Part shown: piece after piece, positions 39,109-47,156 of the stretch | Position numbering within the stretch: the first letter of the stretch is position 1 | How the letters are laid out: each line of letters opens with the position of its first letter | Assembly (NCBI GenBank): GCA_963792485.1 | Contig: CAWBWL010000010.1 | Span: forward strand, 62,001-126,000 | DNA from: JANOYJ01 sp963792485 | GTDB taxonomy: Bacteria; Pseudomonadota; Alphaproteobacteria; Rhizobiales; Rhizobiaceae | Direction of reading: 5' to 3' | DNA length: 64,000 bases | Translations under genes and position numbers: made by a program | Notes under the pieces: model-generated | Databases searched by the model: none | The model's input: only the letters and a program-made list of their open reading frames with translations | Told to the model about the DNA's origin: nothing

Positions 39109-39651
39109 ATGTCTCTAGACTGGGATAAGTTCAAAGCTGCATTTGCGGGTTATGTGAGTTCGAATAGGTCTCCATGCTCGGATGGTTATACCAATCAGTG
39201 TGCGTTGCGCCTTTCACATTCCCTCGTGGATGCCGGATGGCCGTTTAATGGGCCGCGTCAACCGTACACTGAAGGACCACTATGCAATCATAGTAGAGCT
39301 AGGGGGGCACAATCCCTTGCGGACTATTTGGAGCGCTATTTGGTCAAGCCAAAGGTCTACAAGAAAAAGGCTGACCCGAAGTCCGGGGTCGTATCAAGTA
39401 TCCCAGGAGAATATGAGATACTATCTGACGGCAGCACAAAATTTTATTCAGTTTTCGATTGGTTTAACAAAAAAGCTACCGATGGTCAGAAATTGCGCGG
39501 TATCATTTTCTTTAACGGAACAGACCACATAGATGCGTTCGATTTTCAGAACCGCAACTATGAACATTCTGGTCATAATAGTTCCACACCAGGTATCATT
39601 GGAGAGGAATATGTAAGTGCGGCATTCGAAGTGAGGGCTTTTTTTCAATGA
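39109..39651 (+). CDS. Probable T6SS amidase effector, Tae4-like
   Basis: A 180-residue protein without signal peptide, as for T6SS cargo. The layout fits papain-like Tae4 amidases that cut peptidoglycan cross-links: catalytic Cys in NQCALRLSHSLVDAGWPF (about residue 31), an ARGAQSLADYLERYL helix, and the catalytic His in LRGIIFFNGTDHIDAFDF (about residue 143), analogous to the usual GHIDLW block. It starts 10 bp after the new VgrG tip and overlaps the next gene by 4 bp (ATGA). The DNA is AT-richer than the flanks, as in the tip, so tip and effector probably arrived together. Other NlpC/P60-like amidase families are possible. Confidence 0.75.
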   Translation: MSLDWDKFKAAFAGYVSSNRSPCSDGYTNQCALRLSHSLVDAGWPFNGPRQPYTEGPLCNHSRARGAQSLADYLERYLVKPKVYKKKADPKSGVVSSIPGEYEILSDGSTKFYSVFDWFNKKATDGQKLRGIIFFNGTDHIDAFDFQNRNYEHSGHNSSTPGIIGEEYVSAAFEVRAFFQ

Positions 39652-40199
39652 AGATTTCTTGTGTAGCGGCCGGAGTGATCGTTGTAGCATTGCAATTTTC
39701 CGCCTTGGCGGAAGCTCGGGTTGGTGCTCAGATATCTTCAGCAGGTGGATGCGTCTTTTCGCTGAAAGATACCGATAGCGGCGCTGTTAACATTTCCGGT
39801 CTCCTTCCGATAAGCAGTCCGTGCATGCCTTTGGGTGGCGTCAAAAATGCTGTCGCGTGGGCGTTCAAGGACATCTATATCGTGGCAATTACCAACGGTG
39901 AGGCGTGCTCCAGTGCGAAGCGCAACGACTTGGTAGAGACTGCCTTCATGATGATAGATGTATCAGTCAGTAAATTTTTCGGCCAAAACGCGCCTAACAA
40001 ATTTTGTATGCCCGAATCTCAAACTTATCTTGAGGGAGACCATAAGGTTTATTACATGCATTTTGTGGAATACCTTTCACGAAAGTACCCGGAGTTTTTT
40101 GACGAACGCAATGGGTCCATGGGGATTGATGAACTCGGTGCTGGGGGAAGGGCAGTTCGTATTGACATGAGTCAGTGGCCACCTGTCATCTTAAACTGA
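39648..40199 (+). CDS. Probable periplasmic immunity protein for the Tae4-like effector
   Basis: A 183-residue exported protein; the signal peptide MKISCVAAGVIVVALQFSALAEA is clear. Its ATG overlaps the effector stop by 4 bp, the typical coupling of effector and immunity genes, and a periplasmic location is where an amidase must be neutralised. The mature part has six cysteines that could pair (GGCVFSL, SPCMPLG, EACSSAK, KFCMPES). I do not recognise a Tai4 domain with certainty; the protein is longer than usual for Tai4. The function is inferred from position and export. Confidence 0.65.
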   Translation: MKISCVAAGVIVVALQFSALAEARVGAQISSAGGCVFSLKDTDSGAVNISGLLPISSPCMPLGGVKNAVAWAFKDIYIVAITNGEACSSAKRNDLVETAFMMIDVSVSKFFGQNAPNKFCMPESQTYLEGDHKVYYMHFVEYLSRKYPEFFDERNGSMGIDELGAGGRAVRIDMSQWPPVILN

Positions 40200-40211
40200 G
40201 AGGGTCAGAAC

Positions 40212-41328
40212 GCGGTGTTTGAAATCCACTGTGCCACCCGTGCCAGCTACGACCAATGCCGGGGACCCCGAATACAACAACGCCTTCACCGCCATCCCCT
40301 CAAGGGTCCCCGCCACTCCGCACCGCACAACGCCACGCCCGCGCATTGACGGCACGCAGACCGCGCTGGTGGCAGGTCCCGAAGGCGAGGAAATCCACCC
40401 GGACGAATATGGCCGCATCAAGCTGTGGTTCCCCTGGGACCGCACCGCCAAGAAAGACGGCAGCGACACCTGCTGGGTGCGCGTTAGCCAAAACTGGGCC
40501 GGGGCCGGCTGGGGCGGCCAGATCATCCCGCGCATCGGCATGGAGGTCATGGTCACCTATCTCGACGGCGACCCGGACCGGCCGGTGGTGACGGGGGTTG
40601 TCCCGAACGCGCGGCAGAAGGTGCCGTATGCGCTGCCGGAGCATAAGACACGGTCAGTGTTCCGGACCAACACGCACAAGGGCAGGGGCTTCAACGAACT
40701 CTACTTCGAGGATGAGGCGGAAGCCGAGGAAATCTATATGCACGCGCAGAAGGACATGAATGTTGATGTCCTGCACGACCGCGCCAAGACGGTGGGCAAT
40801 GATCAATCGGAAGATGTCGGACATGACAAGACAATCAGCGTCGGCAACAATCACACAGAAAGCATTGGCGCCAACAAAACAATCAGCGTCGGCGAGAGTT
40901 TTGCGCGCACGGTCGGACGCGTGTCCACGGAACAGGTAGGGCTTCTAAAGTCCACCTTTGTTGGCGGCGATCAGACGGTGATGGTCGGGACCAACAAGAA
41001 TGAAAGCATTGGAAAGAGCCTCTCCTATTCGGCGGGCGAGAACATTGGTTTTGACGCGGGCAAGGTCTTCGAGATCAAGGCGGCGGACACGTTCCGCGTC
41101 AAGGTCGGCGAGGCGCGTTTTGAGATGGACAAGAGCGGCATCATCGTCATCGAAGCTCCGCAAACCACAATTGCCAAGGGCGCGGCGGCGCAGCTGACCA
41201 TTGGTCCTGGCCCGATACTTTACACGCCTGCCCTGGTGCCGGGGAAGACGCCGCCGCCGCCGGCGCAGTGTCTGAAAAAAATGGCGGCGCAGCGGGTGCC
41301 GTTTATCAAACAGGGTTCCAATGAATAA
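40212..41328 (+). pseudogene. 5'-truncated VgrG fragment: orphan C-terminal tip module
   Basis: About 370 codons of VgrG lacking the gp27-like half. At 40215-40250 there is a diverged, out-of-frame relic of the region before the core (VFEIHCATRASY, compare VIFEIIHTARDRSYE of the intact gene). From 40251 the gp5/OB-fold core repeats the intact vgrG almost exactly. After about 40630 it has a GC-rich tip with TIxVGxNxTESIGxxxT repeats ending KTPPPPAQCLKKMAAQRVPFI. The tip is open to its stop at 41328 and overlaps the DUF4123 gene by 8 bp, so this was the original spike end that delivered the downstream effector. Any start codon here (for example TTG at 40219) would give a protein with no spike base. 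Confidence 0.85.
40251..40597 (+). repeat. Direct repeat, copy 2: VgrG core segment in the orphan module
   Basis: Partner of 38039-38385, offset 2212 bp. The first roughly 110 bp are identical. The sharp left boundary at 40251, where identity drops from near complete to a diverged relic, looks like a recombination junction. Confidence 0.9.
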
Positions 41329-42093
41329 CGGGGCGGGACAGGCGAATGAGGAAGGCGGGGCAAGCGAAGAGCCCGCGCTTTCGGCGGCGGCTTCGAAGCT
41401 GTTTGCCGCAGTGAAAGGCGCGTCAGCTGAACCGTTGTTTGCAGTGGTTGATGGTGGCCAGTACGGCGATCTTCCACACCTTCTAAGAGTGCAGGGCCTG
41501 ACCGGGCGCTCGCTGTTTCTGGATCATGCCGATGTGGACATTGAAGCCGCGTCGGGCTGGCTGGTGCCGCTGGGCGGCGAAGCCGATCTCAAAACGCTGC
41601 TCGAAGTCTCGGACGAAAAGTGCGGCTCGCTTGTTCTGTGGTCTTGTCCGCTGGGGGAAGCCGCGCTGCACCGGCATTTGCGGACCATCAACATTGTGCG
41701 AATTCCAAGCGAGGCCATCCCGGATGATGAACCGGGAGAGGTCACAGATGCTGAAGGCGGGACCGAAGAGCCCACGAAGCCCGCATTTGGCAATGTACTG
41801 TTAAGGCACATGACCCGGACGTGATGGCCTCGCTCCTCCCGCTTCTGGATGAAGCGCAGTTTGCCCGAATGTTCGGTCCGGCGACCCGCATTGTTATGTA
41901 CAGCGAGGGCCATGGCGGCCTGCGCGCCGCGCCGCGCCCGGACGATCTGCCGATTGCGCCGAGAGGCCCGCTGCAGATCAGCGCGGAGCAGATTGAGGAC
42001 TTGGAATTGGTTATGGCGGAGGCGCGCGATGCACGCATGGCTTCCTATCTGCGCAATGTCGCACGATGCGGCATTAGAAATGGAAAGCCATAG
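41321..42093 (+). pseudogene. DUF4123 T6SS adaptor (Tap/TEC type), frameshifted
   Basis: DUF4123 proteins load an effector onto the VgrG tip. The first frame (167 codons) holds SAEPLFAVVDGGQYGDLPHLLRVQ, SLFLDHADVDIEAASGWLVPL and SLVLWSCPLGEAALHRHLRT, then stops after GNVLLRHMTRT. One base over, the family's continuation is intact: DPDVMASLLPLLDEAQFARMFGPATRIVMYSE, up to 42093. Restoring one base near 41807 would read RHYDPDVMASLLP, giving about 257 residues, a normal DUF4123 length. It follows the orphan VgrG tip with 8-bp overlap, so it belonged to the displaced module. Confidence 0.8.
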
Positions 42094-42173
42094 CTTTCGA
42101 TTTTGTGGCAGAGAGCAGCGCGAGCGGCAAGGAACTTGGCTGACGAAGAACGGGCGCAGGGGTTTGGGCCTAT

Positions 42174-42308
42174 ATGATGCTGAACAGCAAAGGAAAGATC
42201 GCCAAGGACGGGACGGTGCGCGATTACATCATCAGCGAGCCTGAAACCGGAACGCCGGACGACAAGGTTTACAATCTGATGAGCGAACTTGCGGACGGGG
42301 GCGGTTAG
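42174..42308 (+). pseudogene. Short coding remnant between adaptor and lysozyme
   Basis: A 44-codon frame (AYMMLNSKGKIAKDGTVRD...KVYNLMSELADGGG) that looks coding and stops 3 bp before the lysozyme start. Upstream pieces in the other two frames (FDFVAESSASGKE and LADEERAQGF) seem to belong to the same lost protein, implying two or more frameshifts in about 200 bp. No family recognised. Confidence 0.45.
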
Positions 42309-42311
42309 GGG

Positions 42312-43369
42312 ATGGCAACGAAAAAGAAAAAGGCGGGGGCGGCAGCGGCGGCGGCGGGGGCTGGCGGCGCAAACCCCGCCGCAGCGCGCGCAGCGGGCGC
42401 GCCTGCAAAGCCGAGATACGGCAAGTTGAAGCGGCGCTGGCGGACAGCATGCTGGACAAGATAAAGGATGGCGATGGCAAGCTGATCAACGGCATGTACT
42501 ACACGGTGAAATACAAAAACTCGGGCGATGTTTATGAAGGCACGACGCAGGGGAGCACGGCCGTCAACACAGAGAGGTCAATAGAGTCCATGGGATTGAC
42601 GCTCAGGTACTTTACCCGCGACGCCGATGAGGTGATTTACCTCTACATCGGACATCGGACGGCGGCAGATGGGTATCCAGAATCGCGCGCCGGAACTGAG
42701 AACACGGTTGATGAGGCGCAGCTGGCTGAAGGAGTTGCGCTGTCAAGAAAAGAAATGGTGAGGGCCCGCCGCAAAGGTATGAAGCTGGCCGCCTGTCGGC
42801 GAGTACAGTTCACAGATCGAGGGAGCGGCGGGCCTGTTCCCAGTCATAGCTTCGCCGACCGCAACGACACAATCGGGATCGGCCACAAGATTACAAACGC
42901 AGAACTGGCAAACGGGCGTTTTGACCGGGGTTACTGGGCGGAGCCATTGTCGGATGCCAAAATGAACGAAATGCTTGATCAAGACATAGCAAAGAATGGC
43001 GGGAACGACATCGACAATTTCGTCTTTGTTCCGCTTCACAACTATGAAGTCGATGCAATTCTGGATCTTGGATTTAACGGCGGACCGGGGGCATTGAATG
43101 CCAATGCGTCCTCTTTGTTCACGCACAATGGCAGCGCCAACTCCCCCGGCACAAGCCGTCAAAAACTTTCAAACCTGCTGAATCGCGGGAGATACTCCTT
43201 GGTTCCCGAATACTTTCAAACCCATTATAACACTGCAAACCGGCAATGGATGCCCGGTGTGCAAAACAGGCGCGACATGGATGCGCGAATGTTCTCCGGA
43301 GACACGGCCAATGGATACAATCTTCTTCAGAACCATACGACCCGCAACCCGGTGCATAGAAATCCATAG
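42312..43369 (+). pseudogene. GH24 (phage-type) lysozyme, probable T6SS effector, with several frameshifts
   Basis: The start at 42312 gives MATKKKKAG and an Ala/Gly-rich segment that runs out of frame; the long frame from about 42420 reads ADSMLDKIKDGDGKLINGMYYTVKYKN and a unique N-terminal domain. The lysozyme domain follows: the catalytic-Glu segment SSQIEGAAGLFP is readable only in another frame (about 42806-42840). The main frame then resumes with HSFADRNDTIGIGHKIT, LSDAKMNEMLDQDI, YEVDAILDLGFNGGPGALN and the closing GVQNRRDMDARMFSGD, all GH24 landmarks. At least three frame changes are needed, so the gene is probably dead. Position after VgrG tip and DUF4123 adaptor supports a former T6SS muramidase effector. 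Confidence 0.7.
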
Positions 43370-43891
43370 GTTTTCAGCTGCCAGGTCTCTTGCGTTGGTT
43401 TTAGCCACCGTTTGTGCCGCCCTGTTTGTGTTTGTGCCGGGCAGCGCTCGTGCGGGCGATCTTCGCCTCAACGGGTTGAAGCAGCCAGTGACTTTTGATG
43501 CAATTGCTCGTTCCGACAATGGGAGGGCTGTCGGAATGCGGGTGACCTTGGGTGATTCTACCTCAAGTACAAAGCTTTCAATGGCAAGCTCAGGCTTCAA
43601 TTGGAAGGAAAGTTCGATGCCGGCCAAATCTTGGTTGAACAATATCGCAAGAGGTCGACGCCAATGGATGACGCAGCGTTGTACCGCGTTTTGAACGGGG
43701 GCCAGTTCGTTTCGTCGAACGCCCAACACCGGCTTCTTTCGTCAAAAGGGCCTCCGACATTCGTTACGATCAAGAAAGGAGCTTACCCGGACGGCCGGAG
43801 TGCAGTTTGGATTTGCGTTTTCTCGGCGCCGAGCATTGCTGAATTCTACAAAACTCTGCTTGGACACGAGCGTTGTGATGCGATCCGCTAG
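43311..43891 (+). pseudogene. Exported protein, possible lysozyme-immunity gene, frameshifted
   Basis: Overlaps the end of the lysozyme gene. The first frame has a signal peptide (SAARSLALVLATVCAALFVF...ARA) and GDLRLNGLKQPVTFDAIARSDNGRAVGMRVTLGD. One base over, the coding continues as FYLKYKAFNGKLRLQLEGKFDAGQILVEQY to HERCDAIR at 43891. Adding one T near 43557 would join them into about 190 residues. A periplasmic protein right behind a muramidase effector is the expected place for immunity; no family recognised. Confidence 0.5.
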
Positions 43892-43960
43892 CCGTCGCAG
43901 ACGGCTCGGGCCACCGCACGCCAAGACTGAAGCTCGCGTCAGCCAAGCTTAACTGCGCCA

Positions 43961-44392
43961 ATGCCATTCCGAGGCAGAACTCCCGATTTGCGGAGACAGA
44001 GTTCGGCTACATGGAGGTTGTTCATAACGCTGCTGACAGCATTTCTTGGCGTTTCGGTGTGTTGTGCAAATTCTAACGAGAGAACCATTCGTCTTAAAAC
44101 AGCTGTGACTTACACAGTCCCCGAAGGCAAAGCGTGGATTTTCGAAAATCTGAAGCCTTGGACTGCGCCCGAAGAAGTTGGGACGGCGGACTTTGCGATC
44201 AAAGGCAGCGCCGCCATTGGCAAAGATCAGATATTCATAGACGGAACTTTTGAAGTCGTGGTCAAGAGGCGCAATTCGCCGTTCACAGTCAAATCCGGTT
44301 CCACTGTGGAAGTGTTGGACAGCCGGGGCGAGGCGCCGGTGCTGGAAGTGGATGACTTATTTGTGACTGGCTGGTCGTCTGGCTCTGCATAG
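43961..44392 (+). CDS. Hypothetical exported or membrane-anchored protein
   Basis: 143 residues. A basic N-terminus is followed by one hydrophobic segment (LFITLLTAFLGVSVCC, about 20-35), then a globular part (TVPEGKAWIFENLKPWT, GTFEVVVKRRNSPFTVKSGSTVEVLD) that looks beta-rich. It lies in the effector area on the same strand as the lysozyme, so it may be an accessory or second immunity gene. No homology recognised; function unknown. Confidence 0.45.
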   Translation: MPFRGRTPDLRRQSSATWRLFITLLTAFLGVSVCCANSNERTIRLKTAVTYTVPEGKAWIFENLKPWTAPEEVGTADFAIKGSAAIGKDQIFIDGTFEVVVKRRNSPFTVKSGSTVEVLDSRGEAPVLEVDDLFVTGWSSGSA

Positions 44393-44514
44393 ATGCGGCG
44401 GAAGCTATCCGGCAACCGCATCCTCACCACCGCAAATTCCGCTGCCGGCGTCTGGCACAAAGGAGTGCAAAACCGTCGGAACGACCAGAAAAATATCTCT
44501 TTCGGACCATAACT

Positions 44515-44985
44515 ATGAAGCGCTTATTTGCATTGCTGATCTGGATAACCGCATCCCATGCGCACGCCTCGTCTTGCCTAAGCGGCGGCGAACTTGCCCA
44601 AGGCATCATTAACGGAACCATTCAGGCCGTTGCTGACAGAAAGTCGGGAGGCTTCCTTTATGAAGCCTCTGATTCGCAGGTGTGCCTTTTCAAGAAAAAC
44701 GAAAAGAAACAGGACGTTGTAAAAGCAGCAGAGATTTCAGCAGAAGAATGGAGCGATTTGAGAAAAACTGCTGCGCTCCCGCCAAAGCCAATGCAGGTGA
44801 AACGCACATCAGGCACGTGGCGAAACGGTGCCGACGCAAAGGTATTGTTCTCGCTCGCCAAAAACCAACTTATGTCGGTGAAAGGGTTCTCCCAATTCGA
44901 AAATTCAGCGGGTTCGATAAGCGTTGGCGAATTTGACGGCAAAACTGACCTAGAGCATCGGGCAGCCATTTGGAATCGAAAGTGA
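44515..44985 (+). CDS. Exported hypothetical protein truncated by an IS630-type insertion
   Basis: The signal peptide MKRLFALLIWITASHAHA is followed by SCLSGGELAQGIINGTIQAVADRKSGG and a Lys-rich body. The native coding sequence ends at about 44950 (EFDGKTD); the last residues (LEHRAAIWNRK) are read from the left end of the inserted element, which starts at the TA at 44951. About 146 native residues remain; the lost 3' part is not evident beyond the right end at 45991. A small, periplasmic, Cys-bearing protein beside a lysozyme gene could have been immunity or a lysozyme inhibitor, but this is inference. Confidence 0.5.
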   Translation: MKRLFALLIWITASHAHASSCLSGGELAQGIINGTIQAVADRKSGGFLYEASDSQVCLFKKNEKKQDVVKAAEISAEEWSDLRKTAALPPKPMQVKRTSGTWRNGADAKVLFSLAKNQLMSVKGFSQFENSAGSISVGEFDGKTDLEHRAAIWNRK

Positions 44986-45991
44986 TTCCCAAATCGTGTG
45001 GAAGGTGATTAAGGTGTGCGGAGGTATTCGAAAGGCCGCACCTTTATCGAACGATCTGCGTTGGCGTGTGTTGCTTTGTTGAGGCCGGGCATACTTGTCA
45101 TGCGGAGGCAAGACATTTCGGGACGTCAGTGTCATGATGTGTCACTCTGATGCTGCGATGGCATGAGAGCCAGATGGCTGATGCGGCCGCGCGGCGGTTT
45201 CCGGCATGGCAAGCTTGAACATCACAGGCTTTCATTCTTGCCGCCGTTTCAGCCAAAAGCGATATCACCATGCCGGAGATGGCTGACAAGCTGGTGCAGG
45301 AAAAAGGCATCAAGCCCGATACCTCAATCTTGTCGAAGTTCCTCATCGCCTGTGGGCTCAGCTTTAAAAAAAACTCTGCGGGCAAGCGAACAAGACAGGC
45401 ATGAACTGGCCAAGGCGCGCGCGACTGGAACGAAGCCGCAACCCATCATGCGCCAAGAGCGCGGGCGGCTGATCTTTGTCGATGAGAGCGGAACGGACGC
45501 AAAAATGACCCGCCTTCGCGGGCGTTCCCTGAAAGGAGAACGATTGGACGGCAAGGCGCCTTTCGGCCACTGGGGCAGGCAGACCTTTGTGGCGGGCCTC
45601 AGAAGCGACGGCTATGTCGAAAGCTTGGATCGGCAATGCGCCGATGAACTGGGCCATATTCAACACCTATGTGGAGACACAGCTCGCCCCCGTCCTCAAA
45701 CCTGGCGATGTCGTCATCCTCGACAACCTCTCCAGTCAAAAAGCGAGCAGGCCAAAAAATCATTCGAAGCCGGGGCGCATGGATGCTCTTCCTGACCACT
45801 ACAGCCAGACCTGAACGCCATCGAAATGGCTATCTCAAAACTCAAGGCCTACCTGACACGCAGCAGAAGCGCGCAAAATTGAAGACCTCTGGAAGGCCAT
45901 AGGAAACATATGCTCACTCTTTACACCGCAAGAGTGCTCAAACTACTTCAACGCAGCAGGATATGGACTCAATTGACAACGCGATGCTCTA
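44951..45991. mobile_element. IS630-family insertion sequence, about 1.04 kb
   Basis: Ends are inverted repeats GAGCATCG (44953-44960) and CGATGCTC (45982-45989) flanked on both sides by TA, the target duplication of IS630/Tc1 elements. The inside encodes a decayed IS630 transposase. The element interrupts the 44515 gene. Confidence 0.8.
45036..45976 (+). pseudogene. IS630-family transposase, multiply frameshifted
   Basis: Pieces in different frames together give a full IS630 transposase: N-terminal LSNDLRWRVLL (HTH region), MPEMADKLVQEKGIKPDTSILSKFL, SEQDRHELAKARA, the DDE Asp in RLIFVDESGTDAKMTRLRGR, FGHWGRQTFVAGLRSDG, NTYVETQLAPVLKPGDVVILDNLSSQK with the second Asp, and NAIEMAISKLKAYL with the Glu, ending LFTPQECSNYFNAAGYGLN. 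At least four frame changes separate them, so the transposase cannot be made and the copy is immobile unless helped. Confidence 0.8.
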
Positions 45992-46443
45992 AAGTCCATT
46001 GGCCATGGGATGACGAGAATTCCATCAATGGGCGTAGATGGCACGCAGGCGAATGACGCGTGTTATCTTGATGTCAAGTTTATTGGTTCGCTTCTTGTCA
46101 TTCTCGACAGCGGTGAAATTCTTGGAAAATGCGGCGGATATGGCGCGACATTCTCGGGTGTCTACGCCCGATGAGGGCTCCCGCAACAGGCCGCCCCCAA
46201 GCTCCGCCCCTCCGCGGCTCCGCACGCCAGACTGTTGCACAGCCCGCCCAACCGGGCATACAAACGCTGGAGACTCTAAAAGCTGCCGGATGAAACTTCA
46301 GTGGCAGGTCAGCATACCTCTTCAAATACACCCAGCGCCATTGCCCGCTTTCTGCACGGTGCATGCGGGCATGGGTGCGATTGGCGGGTTGGCGCAATTT
46401 TGCGATTGGCGGCACGCACGCAGCGGTGACCCGCGCCTGCCTT
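45992..46443. other. Gene-poor stretch between the IS and eda
   Basis: About 450 bp with no convincing gene. Short frames on both strands lack recognisable motifs or good ribosome sites. It may hold remnants of the gene cut by the IS and of the displaced effector module. No strong hairpin noted. Confidence 0.4.
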
Positions 46444-47082
46444 TCACCACTTGGCGAGCTTGGCTGCCTCCGCCGCCAGCGCTGTGATTTTGGCCCAGTC
46501 GCCTGCCTCGACCGCCGCCTTGGGGGCGACCCAGGAGCCGCCGACGCAGATGATGTTGGGCAGGCTCAAATAGTCGCTGGCGTTGGTCTCGGTGATGCCG
46601 CCGGTTGGGCAGAAAGCTGCGTCGGAGAGGGGGGAGGAGACGGATTTGAGGAAGGCGGCGCCGCCGGCCTGTTCGGCGGGGAAGAATTTGAGGACTGAGT
46701 AGCCATGGTCGAGCATTTTCATGATTTCGCTCGGCGTGATCGCGCCGGGAAGGAGCGGGACCTTGCTGTCAGCGGCGGCTTTGCGCAAATCATTGGTGCA
46801 GCCGGGGCTGACGATGAATTTGGAGCCGGCTTTCTCGGCCTGTTCGAAGTGTTTGGGATTGAGGATGGTGCCGGCGCCGACAATGCACTCTTCGACTTCC
46901 TCCGCGCAACGCTTGATCGCTTCCAGCGCATCCTTGGTGCGCAACGTAATCTCGATGGCGGGCAGGCCGCCCTTGGCGAGTGCGCGGGCGAGTGGTACGG
47001 CGTCCTTGGCATTGTCGATGAGGAGCACCGGAATGACCGGCTGGGCTTTCAGGATTTTGAGAAGCTGTTCGGCTCTTTGCAT
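46444..47082 (-). CDS. eda: KDPG/KHG aldolase
   Basis: Bifunctional 2-keto-3-deoxy-6-phosphogluconate / 4-hydroxy-2-oxoglutarate aldolase, last step of the Entner-Doudoroff path. It has 212 residues, the normal size. Class I aldolase landmarks: VIPVLLIDNAKDAVPLARAL, AIEITLRTKDALEAI with the catalytic Glu, CIVGAGTILNP, FIVSPGCTNDL, the Schiff-base Lys in VLKFFPAEQAGG and FCPTGGITETNASDYL. No zwf-pgl-edd neighbours here, so it is a stand-alone copy. Confidence 0.93.
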   Translation of the reverse strand: MQRAEQLLKILKAQPVIPVLLIDNAKDAVPLARALAKGGLPAIEITLRTKDALEAIKRCAEEVEECIVGAGTILNPKHFEQAEKAGSKFIVSPGCTNDLRKAAADSKVPLLPGAITPSEIMKMLDHGYSVLKFFPAEQAGGAAFLKSVSSPLSDAAFCPTGGITETNASDYLSLPNIICVGGSWVAPKAAVEAGDWAKITALAAEAAKLAKW

Positions 47083-47156
47083 GGCGCGCTCCGGTCAAAT
47101 GAATTAAAGTTCAAGTGACCGGAGTCCGCCGTAAAAATGGCTGATAAGTCAAGCCG

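Noticed and set aside
40219..41328. Treating the second VgrG piece as a normal separate VgrG protein
   Set aside because: It lacks the gp27-like half needed for the spike base, and its upstream relic is out of frame.
42330..42440. GCG/GGC-rich tract that looks like a simple repeat
   Set aside because: It encodes the Ala/Gly-rich start of the lysozyme protein and shows no regular unit.
46025..46487. Short frames on both strands between the IS and eda
   Set aside because: No recognisable motif, start signal or partner; probably chance frames or remnants.
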